Part shown: positions 6,415 through 11,935 of the stretch, one piece after another
Layout of the letters: every line of letters starts with the position of its first letter
Position numbering within the stretch: the first letter of the stretch is position 1
Assembly: GCA_964471865.1 (NCBI GenBank)
Contig: CAYYHU010000047.1
Span: 1 to 11,935, forward strand
Direction: 5' to 3'
DNA: 11,935 nt
Source of the DNA: CAYMUC01 sp964471865
GTDB lineage: Bacteria > Actinomycetota > Acidimicrobiia > Acidimicrobiales > Ilumatobacteraceae
Made by a program: the position numbers and the translations under genes
The notes under the pieces: model-generated
The model's database searches: none
Told to the model about the DNA's origin: nothing
What the model saw: the letters and a program-made list of their open reading frames with translations, nothing else

Positions 6415-7160
6415 CGCGTGCCACCCCCAGAAGTGGAACCTACATCCGGCTTGGTCGCATAGACGACGAAGCTCTTTCCGAGGACCGGATTCAGGGTCCG
6501 CTCGAGGAGTCGCACACCGCGCGGCTGGCGCATGATGTCCCATTCGAGGAACTGTCGATAGCGCTTGACCAGAGGGTGTCCATCGTTGTCGGGCCCCACC
6601 GCGCAGCGCAACCACCAGTAGGGCGAGTGCAATGCATGAGCGTGATGGGACCCTGTCACCTCGAGACCAGCGGCGCGCAGTTTCGCCCGCAGTTCGGTCG
6701 AGGAATAGATCCGCACATGGCCACCGACCGCAATCGGCGCGTGATAGGCGTCTGAGAGCCGCCAGCAGACCCGTTCGGGCCACGAGGTGGGAACCGTGGC
6801 GGCGAAGGTGCCTCCGGGCCGTAGAACGCGAACCAACTCGGCAATGGCGGCGGTGTCATCGGGAATGTGTTCGAGAACTTCACTGGTGAGGACCCGATCG
6901 AAGGTTCCGTCAGCGAAAGGCAACCGGGTGGCGTCACCTCGCAGCACCCCCTGGCATCGCGACACGTCGATCTCGTCGGCCAGCACCATCGCAGCGAACG
7001 TGGCTCGGGTGCCTTCGACCTCGTCGGCCGCGTAGTCGAGAGCCACGACCCGGCCGCCTTGGCGGGCCGCTTCATAGGCGTGCCGACCGAACCCGGCCCC
7101 GGCGTCCAGTACGAGATCATCGGTCCGGATTCCGAGCCGATCGAAGCGGATCGTCAGCAC
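6411..7160 (-). CDS. Class I SAM-dependent methyltransferase (Methyltransf_11 type)
   Basis: The 249-aa protein has a textbook SAM-binding core: motif I VLDAGAGFGRHAYEA at 17-31, acidic Asp42 after it (VALD), GDATRLPFADGTFDRV at 75-90, SEVLEHIPDD at 93-102 and LRPGGTFAATVP at 113-124. Beyond residue 125 comes a variable substrate cap with an aromatic/His segment (HHAHALHSPYWWLRC, 172-186). The start is GTG at 7160 and the glycosyltransferase stop lies inside its first codons, a 7-base overlap; its own stop overlaps the next gene's ATG. It is probably the middle enzyme of a three-step pathway, methylating a sugar, lipid or polyketide-like acceptor; the acceptor cannot be read from sequence. 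Confidence 0.9.
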   Translation of the reverse strand: MLTIRFDRLGIRTDDLVLDAGAGFGRHAYEAARQGGRVVALDYAADEVEGTRATFAAMVLADEIDVSRCQGVLRGDATRLPFADGTFDRVLTSEVLEHIPDDTAAIAELVRVLRPGGTFAATVPTSWPERVCWRLSDAYHAPIAVGGHVRIYSSTELRAKLRAAGLEVTGSHHAHALHSPYWWLRCAVGPDNDGHPLVKRYRQFLEWDIMRQPRGVRLLERTLNPVLGKSFVVYATKPDVGSTSGGGTR

Positions 7161-8446
7161 GGCGGTCGGCCGTTACGGCGCAACTTGTCGCGATTGGCGG
7201 GCATGTCGAGGACCTCGCGGTACTGATCCACGGTCATCTCGGCACATCGGCGCCAACTCCAACGCTGCGCCACCCGTTCCCGTCCCGCACGACCCACCCG
7301 GTCGCGTAGATCGGGATCGTCGAGGCCTCGGCGGATGGCGGCCACGAGGGAGTCGACGTCTCCAGCACGACAGCCCAACACCGTGTCCCCATCCCGGCCG
7401 GTGACCTCGGGCAGCGCTCCTCCATCGGTGGCCACCAGGCAGGTCCCGGTGCTCATCGCCTCGATCGCGGGCAGGCTGAAACCTTCGTACAGGCTGGGAA
7501 CGACCGCGAGTTCGGATTCGGCGTACAACTCGACGATGCGTTCGTCGGGAACCCCCGACACGAACTCGATGAACGGGGCCAGTCCGAGCCGATCGATGAG
7601 ATCCATGCTCTTTCCGGGCTTGGGCCGTCCGATGATCGTGAGGGTGACATCTCGTTCGGTCCGCAACTTCGCCATGGCTTCGAGCAGGTATGACAGACCC
7701 TTGAGAGCGACATCGGCCGAGGCGGTGGTGATGAGCCGGCCCGGTCGGCGAGTCACGTCGGGACGGGGGCGGAACAGATCCGGATCGACGCCCACGGGCA
7801 CGAGACGCATCCGGTCGTAGGGCACTTTCATGTCGAGGTGGATGTCTTTGATCGAGTTCTCACTCACCACGACGATGCGCGGCATACGACTCGCCACCCG
7901 ACCCTGCATCGCCACGAAGGAATACCAACGCCGCACCGAGATCCGTTTGCGCAGCGTGGGGGCGTGAGCAATCTCGAGAGCCCGGTCCTTGGTGATCGGA
8001 TGATGCAAGGTGACGATCGTCGGAATCAGCTTTTCGAGCGACAACATCGCGTAACCCAGACACTGGTTGTCGTGTACGAGATCGAACTCGCCGACGCGGG
8101 GTTTGAGCGCCGACAACGCCCGCAGTGAAAACGCGAGTGGTTCGGAGAAGGTCCCCGACATGAACTGGGCGGTCTCGACGAGATCGGGCAGGGTCTTGAT
8201 CTCCCAGTAGGCCGGCATCCGACCGGGATACTGGTCGTTGAAGATGTCCAGGCTCGGCAGTCGATGCATCGTGATGCGATCGTCGAGCACCGGATAGGGC
8301 TGACCGCCGAACACCTCGACGTGATGGCCCAGATCCACGAGGGCTTTGGTGAGATGGCGGGTGTAGACGCCCTGACCTCCCACATGGGGTTTTCCCCTAT
8401 AGGTGAGATAGGCCAACCGGAGGGGGCGATCGGGGTCCGCCGACAT
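7154..8446 (-). CDS. GT4-family glycosyltransferase (GT-B fold)
   Basis: This retaining, nucleotide-sugar-dependent glycosyltransferase has 430 aa. The N-terminal Rossmann half opens with LRLAYLTYRGKPHVGGQGVYTRHL, whose GGQGVY loop (23-28) is typical of GT4 donor/acceptor cores. The middle has VHDNQCLGYA (124-133) and TLHHPITKDRA (146-156). The C-terminal half has the nucleotide-sugar motif EGFSLPAIE with Glu321 and Glu329 (E-x7-E), then GGALPEV. I start at the ATG at 8446 because the conserved fold begins 8-10 residues later; an open frame back to 8533 adds a basic, unconserved-looking leader. No ribosome binding site precedes 8446, but a -10-like TAGGCT lies 7 bases upstream, suggesting leaderless translation. 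It heads a coupled operon with a methyltransferase and a barrel protein. It has no signal peptide and is probably cytoplasmic or peripheral on the membrane. Donor and acceptor are unknown. Confidence 0.92.
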   Translation of the reverse strand: MSADPDRPLRLAYLTYRGKPHVGGQGVYTRHLTKALVDLGHHVEVFGGQPYPVLDDRITMHRLPSLDIFNDQYPGRMPAYWEIKTLPDLVETAQFMSGTFSEPLAFSLRALSALKPRVGEFDLVHDNQCLGYAMLSLEKLIPTIVTLHHPITKDRALEIAHAPTLRKRISVRRWYSFVAMQGRVASRMPRIVVVSENSIKDIHLDMKVPYDRMRLVPVGVDPDLFRPRPDVTRRPGRLITTASADVALKGLSYLLEAMAKLRTERDVTLTIIGRPKPGKSMDLIDRLGLAPFIEFVSGVPDERIVELYAESELAVVPSLYEGFSLPAIEAMSTGTCLVATDGGALPEVTGRDGDTVLGCRAGDVDSLVAAIRRGLDDPDLRDRVGRAGRERVAQRWSWRRCAEMTVDQYREVLDMPANRDKLRRNGRPPC

Positions 8447-8453
8447 CTTGGCG

Positions 8454-8483
8454 AGCCTATCCAGAGCCGCTACCGGGCAGTAA
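8454..8483 (-). promoter_or_regulatory. Candidate leaderless promoter of the glycosyltransferase operon
   Basis: On the minus strand TAGGCT (8459 down to 8454) fits TANNNT and ends 7 bases before the ATG at 8446. A weak -35-like TTACTG (8483 to 8478) lies 18 bases upstream of it. The gene lacks a Shine-Dalgarno sequence, which fits a leaderless transcript. The -35 match is poor. Confidence 0.45.
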
Positions 8484-8489
8484 CCCGGT
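8472..8489. repeat. Inverted repeat, possible operator, between dtd and the glycosyltransferase
   Basis: ACCGGG-CAGTAA-CCCGGT is a perfect 6-base inverted repeat. It lies in the 94-base divergent spacer, and its 6-base centre coincides with the candidate -35 of the minus-strand operon. This geometry suits a dimeric repressor site. No regulator gene is nearby. Confidence 0.4.
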
Positions 8490-8540
8490 GTCGGGACCTC
8501 GGATCGGTTTCGTCCTGAATCCAGGGGGCACACTGGGCCC

Positions 8541-8999
8541 GTGCGAACGGTGGTGCAACGAGTTCACGAAGCTCATGTCGAGTCATGCCATGACGGTGTG
8601 TGGGAGATGGTGGGCTCGATCGGCCCGGGGTTGGTGGCGCTCGTGGGAATCACCCATGACGACGACATCGCTCGGGCTCAGACCCTGGCCAAGCGCATCG
8701 CGACGGTGCGGATCTTCGATGACGAGAACGGAGTGATGAATCGTTCGGTCCTCGATATCGGTGGGGAGGTTCTCGTGGTGAGTCAGTTCACGCTGTACGG
8801 CGCCACCGATCGCGGACGTCGACCGTCATGGATCGCGGCGGCGCGCCCCGAGGTCGCTGAACCCCTCGTGCATGCCGTCGTCGACGAACTGAGGAACCTA
8901 GGGGTTGGCGTAGCCACGGGACGTTTTCGTACCGATATGCGCGTCTCGCTCGTCAACGACGGTCCTGTCACCCTGGTGATCGACGTACCCTCGACCTGA
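8541..8999 (+). CDS. dtd: D-aminoacyl-tRNA deacylase
   Basis: Dtd removes D-amino acids (and glycine wrongly loaded on tRNA-Ala) from tRNA, a chiral proofreading step in the cytoplasm. The protein is 152 aa, the usual length. The opening MRTVVQRVHEAHV, the VGSIGPGLVALVGI strand, and the two active-site motifs SQFTLYG (81-87) and NDGPVT (139-144) are all present. The GTG at 8541 gives the standard N-terminus; AGGGGG ending about 13 bases upstream is a distant possible ribosome binding site. The last 32 bases overlap the 3' end of lnt on the opposite strand, and the overlap lies just past the codons for the NDGPVT motif. Confidence 0.96.
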   Translation: MRTVVQRVHEAHVESCHDGVWEMVGSIGPGLVALVGITHDDDIARAQTLAKRIATVRIFDDENGVMNRSVLDIGGEVLVVSQFTLYGATDRGRRPSWIAAARPEVAEPLVHAVVDELRNLGVGVATGRFRTDMRVSLVNDGPVTLVIDVPST

Positions 9000-10449
9000 T
9001 GACGGCGGCGAGTGTGACGAGGCCGAGCCCGGCGATCACGGGGATGTCGCCGATCGCCCCATAGAGGGTGCGGCCGGTTCGCAACGGGAGATCCTCCACG
9101 ATGATCGCGGTCTCGCTGATCCCCGTACGGTCGAACACCCGGCCCTCAGGAGAGATCACGGCGGAGAAACCGGTGGGTGCCACCTGAAGGACCCAGCGCC
9201 CCGTTTCGACGGCCCGCAAACGCGAGGAGGCGATCTGCTGGGTCTGGAGAATCGTTCCGGTGTAGGACGAACCGTTCGTGGGGTTGAAGACCACTTGGCC
9301 GCCATGTCCGACGCCGTCGCGGGCCCGACCGCCAAAGAAGACCTCCCAGGAGATCACGACTCCCACCGGAACCCCATCCACATCCAAAAGCGCCGGTTCG
9401 GTACCGGCGATCGCATCGGTAGGAACTCGATCCACAGGCGCCCCGACCGCTTCGAGCAGCCCGCGCAACGGGATGTACTCCCCGAAGGGAACCCGTCGGA
9501 CCTTGTCGTAGCGACCAGTGATCTCACCCTCGGGGGAGAGCACGACCTGGGCATTGGTGAAGCGCGTCGGTGACGGGCGCTCGGTGATTCCGACCACGAA
9601 GGGAACCCCGAGCCGGCGAGCCTGCTCGGTGATGGCTTGGCGGGCCCATGAGTCCTCGAACAAGACATCACCCGTCGCGATGACGTTCTCGGGCCAGACC
9701 ACCGCGTCGAGGTCGGGATCCGGTTCGAGAGTGGCCGTGGCGGCGAGATGACGCTCGATCACATCCCGGGGGTTCGTCTCCACGGCAAGGGTGCCTTGAG
9801 GGCCGCCACCTTGGACGGCAGCGATTCTGATCGTCTCGCCCGTTGCGGATGTGAACACGGTGACATTGGCGATCACGATGGCGAGCCCGACCGCCCCGAG
9901 ACCCAGGACCGTGTCGCGAAAGCGGTCCCGGCGCAGTATCAACTGGGCGATGAGAGATCCCATCAGCAGCGTCACCCAGGTCACCAGAACTGGCCCTCCG
10001 AACCGTCCGAGGTCCACGAGCGGGCTGCTGGACTGGGAAATCGCAAGAGAGGCCAAAGGAACCCCGCCGAAGGGGAAGATGAATCGCAGGGCCTCAGCCG
10101 CAGTGTGGGCTCCGGCTCGGCTCAGGATGCCGGTGAGGCCGGTGGGCTGGTCATTCGAGCCTGCGAGCGCGGCCACTGCGTGGAATCCAGAGAAGATCGC
10201 CACCGCGATCAGGTAGCCCGGAGGGGTCAGGAACCACATCCAGCCCATACCCATCGCCATCCACACCGCCGCGAAGACCCCACCGATCGCGAATCGGGAC
10301 CTCGGTCGACGTACCGGCGCAAGAACGAGTTCGAAGCCGGCGATGCCGACGATCGCGAGCGGCCACCATCCCCACGGGGGAAGCGATACCGCAACCAGAA
10401 ACCCGCATCCGGACGCGGCGAGTACCCGCCCAAGAATCGACTCCGTCAC
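8968..10449 (-). CDS. lnt: Apolipoprotein N-acyltransferase (Lnt) with Ser in place of the catalytic Cys
   Basis: Lnt adds the third acyl chain to the N-terminal Cys of lipoproteins at the outer face of the cytoplasmic membrane. The 493-aa protein has about six hydrophobic segments in residues 6-235, a nitrilase-fold domain from about 240 to 460, and a C-terminal helix (IPVIAGLGLVTLAAVI). Active-site positions visible: Glu254 in WPEN, Lys316 in YDKVRRVPFGEY, Glu324 in the same motif and Glu369. The nucleophile motif, I-C-Y-E in E. coli (Cys387), reads I-S-W-E; Ser367 is codon TCC at 9351-9349. Other family landmarks remain (SSRLRAVETGRW, APTGFSAVISPEG, and a T-x-Y-x-x-x-GD ending). I chose GTG at 10449, overlapping the sortase stop; the longer frame from 10551 runs through that gene. 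The family is clear; whether the enzyme is active is open. Confidence 0.93.
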   Translation of the reverse strand: MTESILGRVLAASGCGFLVAVSLPPWGWWPLAIVGIAGFELVLAPVRRPRSRFAIGGVFAAVWMAMGMGWMWFLTPPGYLIAVAIFSGFHAVAALAGSNDQPTGLTGILSRAGAHTAAEALRFIFPFGGVPLASLAISQSSSPLVDLGRFGGPVLVTWVTLLMGSLIAQLILRRDRFRDTVLGLGAVGLAIVIANVTVFTSATGETIRIAAVQGGGPQGTLAVETNPRDVIERHLAATATLEPDPDLDAVVWPENVIATGDVLFEDSWARQAITEQARRLGVPFVVGITERPSPTRFTNAQVVLSPEGEITGRYDKVRRVPFGEYIPLRGLLEAVGAPVDRVPTDAIAGTEPALLDVDGVPVGVVISWEVFFGGRARDGVGHGGQVVFNPTNGSSYTGTILQTQQIASSRLRAVETGRWVLQVAPTGFSAVISPEGRVFDRTGISETAIIVEDLPLRTGRTLYGAIGDIPVIAGLGLVTLAAVIRSRVRRSPG

Positions 10450-10455
10450 GTGACG
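10444..10455. repeat. 12-base perfect palindrome over the sortase stop / lnt start
   Basis: CGTCACGTGACG reads the same on both strands and contains both the sortase stop codon and the lnt GTG start. It may be chance, a protein-binding site, or a local RNA structure affecting coupled initiation of lnt. Confidence 0.3.
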
Positions 10456-11087
10456 AGTTCGGCGAACACCACGATCCGGTGACTCGTCGACCCGGGAGGA
10501 TGACACGCGAACAACGTCGCGGTGTGTCCGGGATTCTGCTCGACGATCCACAGCGCATCCGGGGTGACGACCTCACTGTGAGTCACTTCGTACACGTGGG
10601 TGCCGTCGGCCATCTCGAAGTGGATCTCATCTCCGGGTACGAGCTGGTCGAGGTCCCGAAACGGGGCACCGTGAGTGGTGCGGTGGCCGGTGACCACGGT
10701 GTTGCCGTACCCGCCGGGCATTGCGGTTCCCGGCCAATGCCCCGGACCCTGATCGAGCACCGTCAAACTGATTCCCTGGAGCAAGACCTCCTCGACCCCG
10801 ATCGTGGGGATCACGACCCGCCCCAGTTCGATCCGGGGTTCGGGTGCTCGAGGATCCGGGGGTGCCTCGGGCACCGGGAGAACCGGGGGCAGTGTCGTGG
10901 TGGTCGTCGTCGTGGTGGTGGTCGTCGTCGGAGCCACGCTGGTCGTTGTGGTCGTCGCTGGCACCGTGGACGTCGTCGTCGACTCCCCCGAGGCATCAGC
11001 ACCTCCACACGCGGCGACTACGACGAGAACGACCGCCCCGAGGGGGCGCATGAGACGGACGCGACGGTGACGAAGAACAGACCTCAT
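10446..11087 (-). CDS. Class E-type sortase with lipobox and poly-Thr stalk
   Basis: Sortases are extracytoplasmic Cys transpeptidases that cleave sorting signals and attach proteins to the wall or to each other. The 213-aa product has the catalytic His135 in TGHRTTHGAPF, Cys195 in TLFACHPPGS and Arg204 in SHRIVV, all in the normal order; the usual T/S before Cys is Ala. The N-terminus is basic, then residues 16-26 are hydrophobic and end in V-A-A-C-G-G, a good lipobox with Cys27. It may therefore be a lipoprotein rather than a helix-anchored sortase. Residues 36-65 are Thr-rich, with 12 consecutive Thr at 54-65, followed by a Pro-rich segment: a flexible stalk. The ATG at 11087 overlaps the upstream oxidase stop; Met13 is an alternative start that keeps the lipobox. 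Lnt follows with a 4-base overlap. No LPxTG-type substrate is in the window. Confidence 0.9.
   Translation of the reverse strand: MRSVLRHRRVRLMRPLGAVVLVVVAACGGADASGESTTTSTVPATTTTTSVAPTTTTTTTTTTTTLPPVLPVPEAPPDPRAPEPRIELGRVVIPTIGVEEVLLQGISLTVLDQGPGHWPGTAMPGGYGNTVVTGHRTTHGAPFRDLDQLVPGDEIHFEMADGTHVYEVTHSEVVTPDALWIVEQNPGHTATLFACHPPGSTSHRIVVFAELVT
10893..10982 (-). repeat. Threonine-codon repeat tract in the sortase gene
   Basis: This 90-base tract encodes the Thr-rich stalk. It consists largely of ACC and ACG codons (GGT/CGT triplets on the plus strand), with the 12-Thr core at 10893-10928. Slippage by whole triplets would lengthen or shorten the stalk without a frameshift. Confidence 0.75.
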
Positions 11088-11935
11088 GGCGCTTCGTAGC
11101 GTAGGTGCTCGCGCACCCTCTTCGCAGCCCGACGACCGCTGTCGATACAGGCGGGAACACCGATGCCGCGCAGAGCCGCACCGGCGAGAGCCACCCCGGG
11201 GGCATCGCGTGCGAGGCGAGCTTCGATGTCGTCGATGCGGCGGAGATGGCCGGGCCGGTACTGGGGAAACGATGCGGGCCAGCGGGTGATGCGGACTGCC
11301 GTGGGTTCCAGATTCCGGCCCAGATGGCGGGAGGTCTCGGAGATGGCGGCTGTGAGCAGGGTGTCGTCGTCGCGGTCGGTGACGTCGAGACCATCGCGCC
11401 CCAGTGAGATCCGCAGGATCATCGATCCGTCCGCTGGACGCCAGTGGGCCCATTTGTTGGACCCGAACGACACGGCGGTGACCAGCTGTTGGTGGGGTTT
11501 GGGAACGAGATAGCCGCTGCCCGTCGCCGGCCAGGATCGGGCGTCCACGGCCAGGGTCACCATGACCACCGACGCCGCCTCACTCATGGTCAGCCCGGCG
11601 GCGCCGATGGGCGAGATGTCGGCGAGGACCCCCGACATCGCCTCGCCAGGAGTGGCTACCACCACCGCATCGACCTCGATTCCCGCCACGCGGTAGCCCG
11701 AAGTCAGGCGTTCGATGCGCTCGACGTGGGTCGAGGGCCGGATCTGACCGCCTCGAGTGACGATCGAATCCGCCACGGCGCTCGCCAGAGACTCCATGCC
11801 ACCCATCGGGGCTTCGAAGATCGGGCCGGCGGCGGGTGGTCGTCGGCGGCGAGCGCCCATCAACACGCTGCGCTTGGTGGCGAGCTCGGCCAATTGGGGG
11901 ACGCACGCCAAAGAGAAGCGATCGGTGTCCGCGGC
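11084..11935 (-). CDS. hemY: Protoporphyrinogen/coproporphyrinogen oxidase, HemY (CgoX) type, N-terminus outside the window
   Basis: HemY-type FAD enzymes oxidise porphyrinogens in heme synthesis. In Actinobacteria the enzyme usually acts on coproporphyrinogen III (CgoX). Visible features include GPIFEAPMGGMESLASAV, typical of the substrate-domain entry, VDAVVVATPGEAM, WPASFPQYRPGHLRRID (the family's W-x-x-x-x-P-Q-Y-x-x-G-H motif), and the C-terminal FAD-contact segment LAGAALRGIGVPACIDSG followed by RRAAKRV. The N-terminal GxGxxG half is missing because the frame runs off the right edge; the TTG at 11911 is not a real start, since codons continue in frame to 11935. The stop overlaps the sortase ATG (ATGA), so heme oxidase, sortase and Lnt are translated as a chain. 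The exact porphyrinogen used is inferred from phylum. Confidence 0.92.
   Translation of the reverse strand, partial: AADTDRFSLACVPQLAELATKRSVLMGARRRRPPAAGPIFEAPMGGMESLASAVADSIVTRGGQIRPSTHVERIERLTSGYRVAGIEVDAVVVATPGEAMSGVLADISPIGAAGLTMSEAASVVMVTLAVDARSWPATGSGYLVPKPHQQLVTAVSFGSNKWAHWRPADGSMILRISLGRDGLDVTDRDDDTLLTAAISETSRHLGRNLEPTAVRITRWPASFPQYRPGHLRRIDDIEARLARDAPGVALAGAALRGIGVPACIDSGRRAAKRVREHLRYEAP

Noticed and set aside
6415..6783. N-terminal extension of the barrel protein to 6783
   Set aside because: The extension reads entirely through the methyltransferase gene in another frame; the ATGA overlap at 6414 is the normal junction and the fold begins there.
8447..8533. Longer start for the glycosyltransferase at 8533
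   Set aside because: The extra 29 residues are not like the start of GT4 proteins and would consume the divergent promoter region.
9748..10482. 244-codon plus-strand frame inside lnt
   Set aside because: It is antisense to the Lnt membrane domain; the translation is Arg/Gly/His/Asp-rich and low complexity. No support as a gene.
10890..10990. Repeated GTC/GTG triplets as a possible CRISPR or satellite array
   Set aside because: There are no spacers or longer repeat units; the triplets are threonine codons in a secreted protein's stalk.

Overview
The window is GC-rich, densely packed bacterial chromosome. Several start codons are GTG, and most neighbouring genes overlap by 4 bases (ATGA/GTGA junctions). 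The proteins look actinobacterial, and the Lnt, sortase and MreB types together with the gene packing suggest the class Acidimicrobiia (Ilumatobacter-like). That placement is inference; no rRNA or other marker is present. I see no mobile element, tRNA, CRISPR array or phage gene. The content is mostly core and envelope metabolism.

Layout from left to right. (1) Plus strand, 2-1594: the 3' part of moaE, an overlapping 56-aa one-helix membrane protein, and an MreB-family actin 4 bases later, probably one operon. (2) Minus strand, 1654-3755: tesB (acyl-CoA thioesterase II), then a lipoprotein of the PQQ-type glucose/sorbosone dehydrogenase family, joined by a GTGA overlap. (3) Plus strand, 3812-5103: an FMN nitroreductase-family protein and a class I methyltransferase, joined by a GTGA overlap and divergent from tesB. 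(4) 5104-5394: the longest gap (291 bases), with inverted repeats but no convincing gene. (5) Minus strand, 5395-8446: a coupled three-gene unit of GT4 glycosyltransferase, SAM methyltransferase and an alpha/alpha-barrel protein of the 'prenyltransferase-like' type. A possibly leaderless promoter and a hyphenated inverted repeat lie in front of it. (6) Plus strand, 8541-8999: dtd (D-aminoacyl-tRNA deacylase), whose 3' end overlaps lnt on the other strand by 32 bases. (7) Minus strand, 8968-11935: the 3' part of a hemY-type oxidase, a class E sortase with a lipobox and poly-Thr stalk, and an apolipoprotein N-acyltransferase (Lnt), all joined by 4-base overlaps.

Two regions deserve most attention. 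The GT4-methyltransferase-barrel unit has the look of a dedicated glycan or glycolipid pathway whose product cannot be read from sequence. The sortase-lnt pair is odd because the sortase appears to be a lipoprotein, and because the Lnt has Ser-Trp in place of the Cys-Tyr that carries the nucleophile in characterised Lnt enzymes, while the other acidic and lysine active-site positions are kept. Two predicted lipoproteins (the sugar dehydrogenase and the sortase) in the same window are possible clients of that enzyme.
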